A stretch of DNA of 64,000 bases from an uncultured Bacteroidales bacterium (GTDB lineage: Bacteria; Bacteroidota; Bacteroidia; Bacteroidales; FEN-979), in the NCBI GenBank assembly GCA_903837605.1, contig CAILVF010000053.1, positions 1-64,000 on the forward strand, in the 5' to 3' direction. Of the stretch, positions 9,202 to 16,224 are shown one piece after another. The notes below the pieces were generated by a model, which saw only the letters and a program-made list of their open reading frames with translations, did not search any database and had not been told where the DNA came from. A program made the position numbers and the translations under genes. Positions within the stretch are counted from its first letter, which is position 1. The number at the start of each line of letters is the position of its first letter.

Positions 9202-10485
9202 ATGTCTAAGTTGCTTTTTTTCTTCCTCCGCTTAATGAAGGCCTGGCAATCCTTTATTTTAAAGATTAAAGGTAAGACTGCGGATGATATCCACCATGAA
9301 CGTATCGTTTCGGGTAAGGCATGGGATGAATTCTGCGATAACCTTAAAGCCGCCGGGGCCGCCCTGAAAATGCCGGGTACTCCAAAGGATGCTTTCAACC
9401 AGGCCGAAGGCTTGCGTTACCTGAGCCGCCTCACCAGGGGAGGACTTGAAGCCTTCATGGAATACAACGACCCTTCGTTTCCTGTCCTCAGGCGCACCGC
9501 CCATGAAACAATCAAACTGGGAGCCGATAACCCCGATAATTACTACTTCAATGCCCAGATCAGCGGAGAATATGAATACCGTCTTAAGGGAAAACGGAAT
9601 ACCGTCCATTACTTCGGGCTGTTCACCCAGAACGGGAACTACGGGACGACAGGCGGAATGGCGCCCTGTGCAGTCCTCGACCATAATGAAATTCAATATG
9701 AGCCTGACGGCAGTTTTGAAGTCATCCTCAGCAGGGAAAAGAAAGGAAAGAACTGGCTTAAAGTAGAAAAGACGACAAGTATGCTGATGGTGAGGCAGAC
9801 CTTCCTTGACCGTTTCGCCGAAACTCCCGCGGAAGTTTGCATTGAAAACCTTGACGGACGGACAAGTCCGGGAAATATTACCCCGGCTATGGTGGATGAA
9901 GGGCTTAAAACCGCATCCATGTTCGTGGGGGGCGCAGCCCTGATGTTTTCCAGCTGGGCCAAAGGATTTAAGGAACACGCGAACAAACTGCCCCTGTTTG
10001 ACCCGAAGAAATCAAACGATGCAGGAGGCGACGCCTCTATAATTTATTATCACAGCTATTGGAAACTGGCTGCTGACGAGTCTTTGCTTATCGAAGTAAA
10101 GCCGCCTGCCTGCGACTCCTGGAACTTCCAGCTGAACAACTACTGGATGGAGTCGCTTGACTACAGGTATTTCACGATTTGTATAAACAAAGCTTCGGCT
10201 AAATATGAGCCTGACGGCTCTGTGAAGGTGGTTGTGGCACATTCAGATCCGGGTGTGCCAAACTGGATCAATACATGCGGGCATTCCGAAGGCACCATGC
10301 TATGGAGATGGTACCGCCTTGCCCCCGGCTCGGAAGCAATTGAACCTGCATGCAGGGTGATCAAGGCAGGGAGCGGGGATCAGGAAACAGGGACTAGGAA
10401 ACTGGGAGCGGGGATCAGGGAGCAGGGAGCAGGGAGCAGGGAGCAGGGAGCGGGGAGCGGGGAGCAGGGAATCCGCAGTCAATAA
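9202..10485 (+). CDS. DUF1214 domain protein with a repeat-derived C-terminal tail
   Basis: 427 residues from the ATG at 9202; a TTG 11 codons upstream is possible but overlaps the -7 element. The body belongs to the DUF1214 group: a GNYGTTGGMAP segment in the middle and DPGVPNWINTCGHSEGT near the C-terminus. The biochemical function of this family is not established. There is no convincing signal peptide, only a hydrophobic N-terminal stretch of about ten residues. From about residue 389 the sequence becomes a low-complexity tail rich in G, E, Q, R and S, encoded by GGGAGCA-type heptamer repeats, and is probably not part of the fold. A sulfotransferase follows after 18 nt, and the two are likely one operon. 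Confidence 0.8.
   Translation: MSKLLFFFLRLMKAWQSFILKIKGKTADDIHHERIVSGKAWDEFCDNLKAAGAALKMPGTPKDAFNQAEGLRYLSRLTRGGLEAFMEYNDPSFPVLRRTAHETIKLGADNPDNYYFNAQISGEYEYRLKGKRNTVHYFGLFTQNGNYGTTGGMAPCAVLDHNEIQYEPDGSFEVILSREKKGKNWLKVEKTTSMLMVRQTFLDRFAETPAEVCIENLDGRTSPGNITPAMVDEGLKTASMFVGGAALMFSSWAKGFKEHANKLPLFDPKKSNDAGGDASIIYYHSYWKLAADESLLIEVKPPACDSWNFQLNNYWMESLDYRYFTICINKASAKYEPDGSVKVVVAHSDPGVPNWINTCGHSEGTMLWRWYRLAPGSEAIEPACRVIKAGSGDQETGTRKLGAGIREQGAGSREQGAGSGEQGIRSQ
10367..10471 (+). repeat. GGGAGCA-type heptamer repeats in the 3' end of the DUF1214 gene
   Basis: A run of heptamers of the form GGGAGCA, GGGAGCG and GGGATCA, degenerate at the start and nearly perfect in the middle. It encodes the last ~38 residues of the DUF1214 protein. 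The same kind of 7-nt unit, read as ATCCCGC or GGATCCC, occurs twice inside purL. Confidence 0.85.
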
Positions 10486-10503
10486 AAGAAATGAAACGAA
10501 ATA

Positions 10504-11757
10504 ATGAACAATAAAAATTTCTCAAAAAGGCCGCTATTATTCAGGGGCATAAACTCTGCATGGAAGGGGACCTATTTTCTCGGGACAAAAATTAAACTTG
10601 ACAAGGACGACCTGATCAGCAAAGCGAAAAAGCAAACCGGCCTGAATGACCTTGGCAGGGAGTTTTCGGATGAGCCGGTTGAACGCATGCTCAAATCCAT
10701 CAATGAGGAAGCGAACCTTCATCCTGCAGGGCGGTTTATTACCAGGGAAAGACTGGCCAGTCTTATCAGCATCAGGCTGAGGGCAGAATATTTTTTTAAG
10801 AAGCACCCCGGAATACTTGAACAGGAGTTATACCCGGCCTGGATCATCGTAGGCCTTCAAAGGACAGGGACCACCAAACTTCACCGCCTGCTTGCGGTTG
10901 ATCCGAACCACAGGGTTATCCCCAGCTGGGAAGTTATCAATCCGATGCCGTTAAACCTTGACTATATGCCTTCGGGGGGTCATGAAGACCCGAAGAGGCT
11001 TAAGGTGGCCCGTACTTCAGTTAAGGCAGTGGAGCTCATGTCGCCGGGCTTCTTTGCTATCCATCCCATAGATGCCAGCCAGCCTGAAGAGGATATCTTG
11101 ATGCTGGATGTAAGTTTCCTCAGTACCACTACGGAGGCCATGATGAATGTCCCTTCTTATGCTGCCTGGCTTGAAACAACCGACCAGTCGCCTGCATATG
11201 AATATGCCGTTAAACTCCTGAAGTTCCTGCAATGGGCAAAACCGGCAAAGCGGTGGGTCCTGAAAACTCCCCACCATCTTGAGTTCCCTCATCTCATCAC
11301 GAAATATTTCAATGATGTGAAGTTTATCTGGCCCCACCGGAACATATACGAATCGGTTCCATCGTATTTAAGCATGCTCACTTATAATTACATGATGTTC
11401 AGTGATGATGTGGATGAACGGAAGATCGCGGCCCACTGGGTCAGGAAAACCGGTTACATGCTTGAACAGGCGCTGGATTTCAGGCTGAAAGGAAATAACG
11501 GGGACAAGTTTCTCGATATTTATTACAAGGATCTCATCGGTGATTCAATGAAGGAGATGGGCAGGATCTATTCCATGGACGGGGGATTAAACCCGGCCCT
11601 GGTTGAGAGTTTCAGGCAACATGAGCTGGACCACCCTCACCGCAAGCATGGTATTCACCAGTACTCCCTTGGCGATTTTGGTCTTACCGAAGCCGACATT
11701 GACCGTCATACTTCGCATTACCAGGATTTTATGAAAGAGCATTATGGAAGAAAATAA
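10504..11757 (+). CDS. PAPS-dependent sulfotransferase family protein
   Basis: Expected to move a sulfuryl group from 3'-phosphoadenylyl sulfate to a hydroxyl of a small molecule, in the cytosol. 417 residues. The 5'-phosphosulfate loop is visible as GLQRTGTTKLHRLL (about 118-131), and the 3'-phosphate site as WPHRNIYESVPSY (about 279-291) after WVLKTPHHLEF. This is the Sulfotransfer_3 type common in actinobacteria and marine bacteria. It is 18 nt after the DUF1214 gene and overlaps the following SDR gene by 14 nt, so the three are translationally linked. The acceptor is unknown; a sterol-like or lipid alcohol would fit the SDR neighbours. Confidence 0.88.
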   Translation: MNNKNFSKRPLLFRGINSAWKGTYFLGTKIKLDKDDLISKAKKQTGLNDLGREFSDEPVERMLKSINEEANLHPAGRFITRERLASLISIRLRAEYFFKKHPGILEQELYPAWIIVGLQRTGTTKLHRLLAVDPNHRVIPSWEVINPMPLNLDYMPSGGHEDPKRLKVARTSVKAVELMSPGFFAIHPIDASQPEEDILMLDVSFLSTTTEAMMNVPSYAAWLETTDQSPAYEYAVKLLKFLQWAKPAKRWVLKTPHHLEFPHLITKYFNDVKFIWPHRNIYESVPSYLSMLTYNYMMFSDDVDERKIAAHWVRKTGYMLEQALDFRLKGNNGDKFLDIYYKDLIGDSMKEMGRIYSMDGGLNPALVESFRQHELDHPHRKHGIHQYSLGDFGLTEADIDRHTSHYQDFMKEHYGRK

Positions 11758-12844
11758 GCAGGAGAAATATAAAGACCCTTTCAGGGCGACGCTTACAGGC
11801 ATCATGGACCTGTTTAAAAAGCAGGTAGCTGTCGGGACCATCAGTGATACCGACAGGCTTGACGGTAAGACCGTGGTTGTTGACGGGGCCAGTTCGGGCC
11901 TGGGTTTTGCCATTGCTGTTGAAGTTGCCAAACGGGGAGCGAAAACTATCATGGCCTGCAGGAGCGGAATTCCGGCAAAAGGGGAGGAGGTCAAAAAACT
12001 CAGCGGGAACCAGGATGTTCACATGCTGAAGGTTGATTTCTCGGATGCCGTAAGCATTGAAAAGCTCGTGTCGGAATTAAAAGAAAAATTCTCACCTATA
12101 GATATCCTGATCTGCAATGCAGGTGTGGTACCGAACAAAGCAAGGAAAACACCCCAGGGGTTTGAAGAGATGTTCATGGTGAATTATTTCTCTAAGTTCC
12201 TTTACGTTACAGCCCTGATCGAAAACGGAAGCTTCGGCAGGATCGGATTTGAGGCCAGGGCGGTAAGGCCCAAGGCCGGTGATGCGCCCACAACTGTTAT
12301 ATCAAAGAACACTGATAAGGAAGCCCTCCCTGCCAACCCGGGCATAGTTTCAGAAAATAAAGGAGCAGCCATTCCGAGGATCATTTTCGTTTCCTCCGAA
12401 TCACACAGGAACCCGGCCGCCATAAAATGGGATGATTTCGGGAAGTTCACACCTTACGGTATCAAGCAGTCTATGGAGCATTACGGCCAGAATAAACTCC
12501 TGCTGACAACTTTTGCCGTGGAATTGTCAAGAAGGCTCAACACAAATGGCCATACTGCAGCTTCGGTGTTTGCCTTATGCCCAGGTCCTGTCAATTCAAA
12601 CATCGCCAGGGAAACGCCAAAAGTGTTCCAGCCACTGCTGAAAGTGGTCTTCAGGTTATTTTTCAAGTCGCCCAAAGATGCTGCAGCCCCGGTTATTTAT
12701 TTTTCCGTATCAAAGGATGTGGAAGGGAAAGCTTTTGATTACCTTTTTCTTATGAATCGCAAAGACGTGGATTTCAAAGCAATGGATCCGGCCAACGGAT
12801 TAAAATTATGGGAAATGTCATCCGCGCTCAGGAAAAATTTGTAA
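11744..12844 (+). CDS. SDR oxidoreductase, protochlorophyllide-reductase/retinol-dehydrogenase-like
   Basis: 366 residues, longer than a classical SDR (~250). Nucleotide motif GASSGLGFAIAVEVA, structural motif LICNAGVVP, catalytic Ser in FVSSESHRN, and YxxxK in HYGQNKLL. An extra ~45-residue segment sits between NAG and the active-site Ser, as in the light-dependent protochlorophyllide reductase/retinol dehydrogenase branch. The start overlaps the sulfotransferase end by 14 nt (ATGGAAGAAAATAAG), so the two are translationally coupled. Substrate unknown; it probably acts on the same compound as the sulfotransferase. Confidence 0.88.
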   Translation: MEENKQEKYKDPFRATLTGIMDLFKKQVAVGTISDTDRLDGKTVVVDGASSGLGFAIAVEVAKRGAKTIMACRSGIPAKGEEVKKLSGNQDVHMLKVDFSDAVSIEKLVSELKEKFSPIDILICNAGVVPNKARKTPQGFEEMFMVNYFSKFLYVTALIENGSFGRIGFEARAVRPKAGDAPTTVISKNTDKEALPANPGIVSENKGAAIPRIIFVSSESHRNPAAIKWDDFGKFTPYGIKQSMEHYGQNKLLLTTFAVELSRRLNTNGHTAASVFALCPGPVNSNIARETPKVFQPLLKVVFRLFFKSPKDAAAPVIYFSVSKDVEGKAFDYLFLMNRKDVDFKAMDPANGLKLWEMSSALRKNL

Positions 12845-12849
12845 TTTTG
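12842..12849 (+). promoter_or_regulatory. Putative -7 element (TAATTTTG) overlapping the SDR stop codon
   Basis: The TAA stop of the SDR gene is the first three bases of a TAATTTTG match to TAnnTTTG, 57 nt before the ATG of the small secreted protein. No strong -33 box. Confidence 0.3.
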
Positions 12850-12906
12850 TACTTTAATTGAAGTTTGAACGTTTATTAAATGTTAAATCATAAAACAGAA
12901 CAATCG

Positions 12907-13161
12907 ATGAAAAAAGTAACATTATTTGTTGGAATGATTGCCATGGCAGCATTCTTATCAACCTCAGTTTTAGCTCAGGATAAAACCCAGGATAAAACCA
13001 AGGAAACCAAGCCTGCAACAACCCAGACAGCTCCCGCAAAGACGGATGCCAAGGCTCCTGCTTCGAAGGAAGCTTGCAAGCCCGGTTGCACAATGCATAA
13101 AGAAGGTGGCAAATGCTGCGATAAAGACAAGAAAACAACAGCAACTCCTGAAAAGAAGTAA
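12907..13161 (+). CDS. Small secreted Lys/Thr/Ala-rich protein with a Cys cluster
   Basis: 84 residues from the ATG at 12907 (MKKVTLFVGMIAMA); an in-frame ATG nine codons upstream lacks signal-peptide character. Residues 1-23 form a signal peptide ending near VLAQD. The mature part is a disordered Lys/Thr/Pro/Ala-rich linker followed by CKPGCTMHKEGGKCCDK, which contains four Cys and a His that could bind metal or form disulfides. No family recognised. The gene ends 20 nt before a strong bidirectional terminator. A periplasmic or envelope location is inferred. Confidence 0.7.
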   Translation: MKKVTLFVGMIAMAAFLSTSVLAQDKTQDKTKETKPATTQTAPAKTDAKAPASKEACKPGCTMHKEGGKCCDKDKKTTATPEKK

Positions 13162-13179
13162 GGTGTCATATCTTTTAAT

Positions 13180-13213
13180 AAAAAAGCCCCGTCAATTCAG
13201 CGGGGCTTTTTTT
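13180..13213. terminator. Bidirectional rho-independent terminator
   Basis: A 12-bp perfect stem (AAAAAAGCCCCG / CGGGGCTTTTTT) with a 9-nt loop, an A-tract on the left and a T-tract on the right. It lies between two convergent genes (small secreted protein and OB-fold lipoprotein) and can serve both. Confidence 0.9.
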
Positions 13214-13229
13214 ATGGTTTGACCGGAGG

Positions 13230-13715
13230 TTATTTCTTCAAACCGGCATCTTCCAGGATGAGTTCATAAAAGTACCCTGCGCCAAAATCCTTGTCGAGAG
13301 TTACTTTCCCTTCAAAGATTACTGTTTCTCCAACTTTTACCATGTCCTGGGTGGTTATTGTAAGATCGAAGTTTTCCCCTTCCTTGCTGCCGTCCTGGAG
13401 ATGAACCCAGTTCTTGTCCATGATACCGGGTGAAAATTTCACAACCTCTCCCCGGATCTTTACGGTTTTTCCTTCAAAGTTCTTCCGTCCTTTATACAGT
13501 TCTGCAATCGTCACACCCCCGGCAAGCTTGGGAACGGAGATCCCTTTATGCTCAACAGCAGGCATTTTGCCTGCAGTTCCTGCCTGGTGCATCTGGCCCA
13601 TCTGCTGGTCGGAGGGCACCTGGTTATCGGTTTTTTTGTCGCTGCCGCTCTTGCATGAGAACAGGAAGCATGTCGTCAATATCGCCAGCCCGAGGCCTGT
13701 AATTCGTATTTTCAT
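13230..13715 (-). CDS. OB-fold lipoprotein
   Basis: 161 residues. Lipoprotein signal with lipobox LFSC and C21 as the predicted lipidated residue. After a ~45-residue linker, residues 75-160 form a compact domain of the 'nucleotide/DNA-binding' OB-fold kind found in periplasmic Bacteroidota proteins: GKTVKIRGEVVKF, NWVHLQDG, then GETVIFEGKV. Ligand unknown; despite the usual database name, nucleic acid binding is not supported by its location. It is convergent with the small Cys protein across a shared terminator. Confidence 0.75.
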   Translation of the reverse strand: MKIRITGLGLAILTTCFLFSCKSGSDKKTDNQVPSDQQMGQMHQAGTAGKMPAVEHKGISVPKLAGGVTIAELYKGRKNFEGKTVKIRGEVVKFSPGIMDKNWVHLQDGSKEGENFDLTITTQDMVKVGETVIFEGKVTLDKDFGAGYFYELILEDAGLKK

Positions 13716-13722
13716 ATCTTTG
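13715..13722 (+). promoter_or_regulatory. -7 element (TATCTTTG) for the flavoprotein gene
   Basis: TATCTTTG matches TAnnTTTG and ends 47 nt before the ATG at 13770. It lies at the start of the divergent lipoprotein gene. Confidence 0.4.
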
Positions 13723-13742
13723 AATGATTATATTTAAGTGCA

Positions 13743-13750
13743 CAAAGCTA
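13743..13750 (-). promoter_or_regulatory. -7 element (TAGCTTTG) for the OB-fold lipoprotein gene
   Basis: The minus strand reads TAGCTTTG, a match to TAnnTTTG, 27 nt upstream of the lipoprotein ATG. Together with the plus-strand element at 13715 it forms a face-to-face divergent promoter region. Confidence 0.4.
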
Positions 13751-13769
13751 ATAATTTACCCGGTTTTTA

Positions 13770-15041
13770 ATGCACAGAAAATTCGATGTACTTATCGTAG
13801 GTGCAGGCCCGGCAGGTGCTTCGGCAGCACTTTGCCTCAGGAATTCCGGGCTCAGTGCAGCGCTTATTGACAAAGCCGTTTTTCCCCGTGAGAAGATTTG
13901 CGGCGACGGCTTGACCCTAGACGTGATTAATCAGCTTTCACTGATTTCAGGGGAACTTGCCGCTTCGTTCGGGAACTTTACTGCCAAATTACCCTGTTAC
14001 AGTGCCGAAATATTCTCCCCTGATTACAGGCAGATAAGCATAGAAGTGAGGCCAAAGCAGGAGCAGAGACCGATGTATACCTGTCGCCGGTCCGATTTCG
14101 ATAATTTTCTCCTTGACCAGGTAAGAAAGTGTGGCAATGTCAGCGTTTTTGAGAATACCCATCCGCAGAAACTTATTATTATTGAAGACAGGATACTGCT
14201 GGAATGCGGCGAAGATACCTTTGAAGGCCGCATTATTGCCGGAGCCGATGGGGTAAATTCCTTTGTTGCAAGAGAACTGGGAGTAGAACGGATTACGAGG
14301 GAACAGCAGTGTGTGGCCATGAGGACCTATTATACAGGCTTAAAACCTTTGCGCGAAGGCAGTCATATCGAGATGTACCTGCCCGTGGAAATACTCCCCG
14401 GTTATTTATGGATATTTCATCTTGGCGACGGCACTTCGAATGTGGGCGTTGGCATGCCTGCCACACTAATTAATAAAAAGGGGATAACCCTGAAACAGTG
14501 TTTTGAAGGATTGCTGATGTCTGAACCCCTTAAAAGCCGGCTTACCGGTGCTGTGCGTACAGAAGCGGTGAAGGGGTATACCATCCCCTATGGAGGACGC
14601 AGGGGTCCCATATCCGGCCACAGGTTCCTTTTAGCGGGAGATGCGGCAGCCCTGGTTGATCCTATAACCGGCGAAGGAGTGGGAAATGCGATCAGGAGCG
14701 GAAGGGTTGCTGCTGAGCATATCATTAATTGTTTCAGGGCGGATGATTTTTCGGCGGGATTCAACAAAGCATACGATGACGAGATTTACCGCAGGATGAT
14801 GCCCGAGTTTAAGTTTCATAATAAATTTCGGTCCCTTTTACACCACCCCTCACTCCTGAATTATATTATTGGTACGGCCTCAGATTACCCCCCGGTCGAA
14901 CGCTCCCTTCAAAAGCTTATCTGGAACCTGAAGGTCAATAAATTGGGGCCAAGGATCCGTTTGGTCTTTAGCTTAATTTATATGTTCACGCTCCAGGGAT
15001 TATTTGCATCATTAACCCGGCCGAAAAGAAAAAGAGCGTAA
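13770..15041 (+). CDS. Geranylgeranyl-reductase-family FAD-dependent oxidoreductase
   Basis: 423 residues. FAD-binding Rossmann motif GAGPAGASAALCLRNSG at about 10-26, then FPREKICGDGLT, which is typical of the geranylgeranyl reductase/halogenase-like group, and the second FAD motif LLAGDAAALVDPITGEGVG at about 289-307. Members reduce double bonds of isoprenoid chains or act as monooxygenases. The C-terminus holds a hydrophobic stretch that may touch the membrane. A class I isoprenoid-synthase-like gene starts 10 nt downstream, which supports a role in making or modifying an isoprenoid. The product is not predictable from sequence. Confidence 0.85.
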   Translation: MHRKFDVLIVGAGPAGASAALCLRNSGLSAALIDKAVFPREKICGDGLTLDVINQLSLISGELAASFGNFTAKLPCYSAEIFSPDYRQISIEVRPKQEQRPMYTCRRSDFDNFLLDQVRKCGNVSVFENTHPQKLIIIEDRILLECGEDTFEGRIIAGADGVNSFVARELGVERITREQQCVAMRTYYTGLKPLREGSHIEMYLPVEILPGYLWIFHLGDGTSNVGVGMPATLINKKGITLKQCFEGLLMSEPLKSRLTGAVRTEAVKGYTIPYGGRRGPISGHRFLLAGDAAALVDPITGEGVGNAIRSGRVAAEHIINCFRADDFSAGFNKAYDDEIYRRMMPEFKFHNKFRSLLHHPSLLNYIIGTASDYPPVERSLQKLIWNLKVNKLGPRIRLVFSLIYMFTLQGLFASLTRPKRKRA

Positions 15042-15051
15042 TTTTATCCTG

Positions 15052-16041
15052 ATGTACATTGTTAGCTTAGCCAGGGCTGTCGTATTTGTCAGGAGGTTTT
15101 TCAAAACCCAGGAGGAATTCAATTCACGCTTTATTGATGAGTTTATTGAACCCTTTTGCAGAAAGTACAATACCCGCCCCGCCACGGCGGTCCTGCATAA
15201 AATCAAAAAATATTACTGCATCGGCGTCCCCGTTGTTTGTGCGGGGTTTGCCAGGATTTACGGGAGGGAGTTAACGCCAGAAGAGCGTGAAAATGCCACC
15301 CTGGGAGGGATAATCACGCCTCTCATCGATGACTTTACAGATAGAAATCAGCTTTCGCCAGGGCAGCTGAATACATTATTGTCCTTTTCATCCCGGGCAG
15401 AACCCCCGACTCTCGAGGAAGCAATAGTCAACGGAATCCTTGTAAAGTTGTATGAGAGGGTAAGCAGCAGGGAGGGAACGGTGGATGCCTTCAGGCGGAC
15501 TTTGCAGGCACAGCAGGAATCGGCAAGGCAAACCCTGAAAGGACTTCCGCAGTCAGATCTCCTGAAAATAACCATGGATAAAGGAGCCTGGTCGCTGATA
15601 TTATACCACTACCTGATAACCGAAGTGCCCACTCCGCAAACGATCGATATGATTTACCAGATGGGCGGGGTGCTGCAGATAGCCCAGGATATTTTTGATG
15701 TTTACAAGGATTTTCACGAAGGAGTGACCACCCTTGCAAACAGTTGCGGGGATTATAAGGAGTTTGAGAGATTTTACCTGGATGAATGCAGGAAGTTTTG
15801 TTTGCTGGCCAGGGCTTTACCATACCGGCGTGCCGACCTGGAATTCTTTATCGTATTTGCAGCCAACAGCATGGCCAGGGGTATCGTTGCTTTAAGGAAC
15901 CTGCAGAAGCTTCAGCGGAAAATGGGAGGAGGAGTTTTACCATTTAGTGAGATTGACAGGAGAAAGCTGATCTGCGATATGGAAAAGCCTGTTAATTTCC
16001 TGAAGATGAACTGGTATGGGTATGCAATAATGAACAAATAG
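15052..16041 (+). CDS. Class I isoprenoid-synthase-like protein
   Basis: 329 residues, predicted all-helical, no signal peptide. Two Asp-rich motifs resemble those of head-to-head prenyl synthases (squalene/phytoene synthase fold): LIDDFTD with D93, D94 and D97, and GGVLQIAQDIFDVYKDF with D213, D216 and D220 followed by HEG. The second lies in a context like the LQLTNILRDVxxD segment of phytoene synthases. Overall similarity is low, so the reaction is uncertain; prenyl diphosphate condensation or a terpene-cyclase-like reaction are both possible. It follows the geranylgeranyl-reductase-like gene by 10 nt, so the two probably act on one isoprenoid. The ATG at 15052 is the only good start. Confidence 0.65.
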   Translation: MYIVSLARAVVFVRRFFKTQEEFNSRFIDEFIEPFCRKYNTRPATAVLHKIKKYYCIGVPVVCAGFARIYGRELTPEERENATLGGIITPLIDDFTDRNQLSPGQLNTLLSFSSRAEPPTLEEAIVNGILVKLYERVSSREGTVDAFRRTLQAQQESARQTLKGLPQSDLLKITMDKGAWSLILYHYLITEVPTPQTIDMIYQMGGVLQIAQDIFDVYKDFHEGVTTLANSCGDYKEFERFYLDECRKFCLLARALPYRRADLEFFIVFAANSMARGIVALRNLQKLQRKMGGGVLPFSEIDRRKLICDMEKPVNFLKMNWYGYAIMNK

Positions 16042-16157
16042 GCGCATATCTCAATTCCACAGTAAGAACAGATTCGAAAGCGGCAGAAAGAATTCCGGGG
16101 AGAGGTGCGATTTATCAATACTTATTCACACTTTCTCATAATCAGTAATGCTATAAA

Positions 16158-16165
16158 TATCTTTG
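16158..16165 (+). promoter_or_regulatory. -7 element (TATCTTTG) for the 13-repeat secreted protein
   Basis: TATCTTTG matches TAnnTTTG, 59 nt before the ATG at 16225, in the 183-nt gap after the isoprenoid-synthase-like gene. The rest of that gap shows nothing recognisable. Confidence 0.4.
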
Positions 16166-16224
16166 TATTAAATCAATAATCCTATTCCGGGAAAATTACC
16201 TGGTTTAATATAAGTCAAGAGATT

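Noticed and set aside
9202-12844. Sulfonolipid (capnine-type) biosynthesis cluster
   Set aside because: A sulfotransferase and SDRs are present, but no cysteate-forming or cysteate-fatty-acyl transferase gene of the kind needed is seen.
13230-13715. DNA-binding role for the OB-fold lipoprotein
   Set aside because: The protein has a clear lipobox and would sit outside the cytosol; the fold alone does not show nucleic acid binding.
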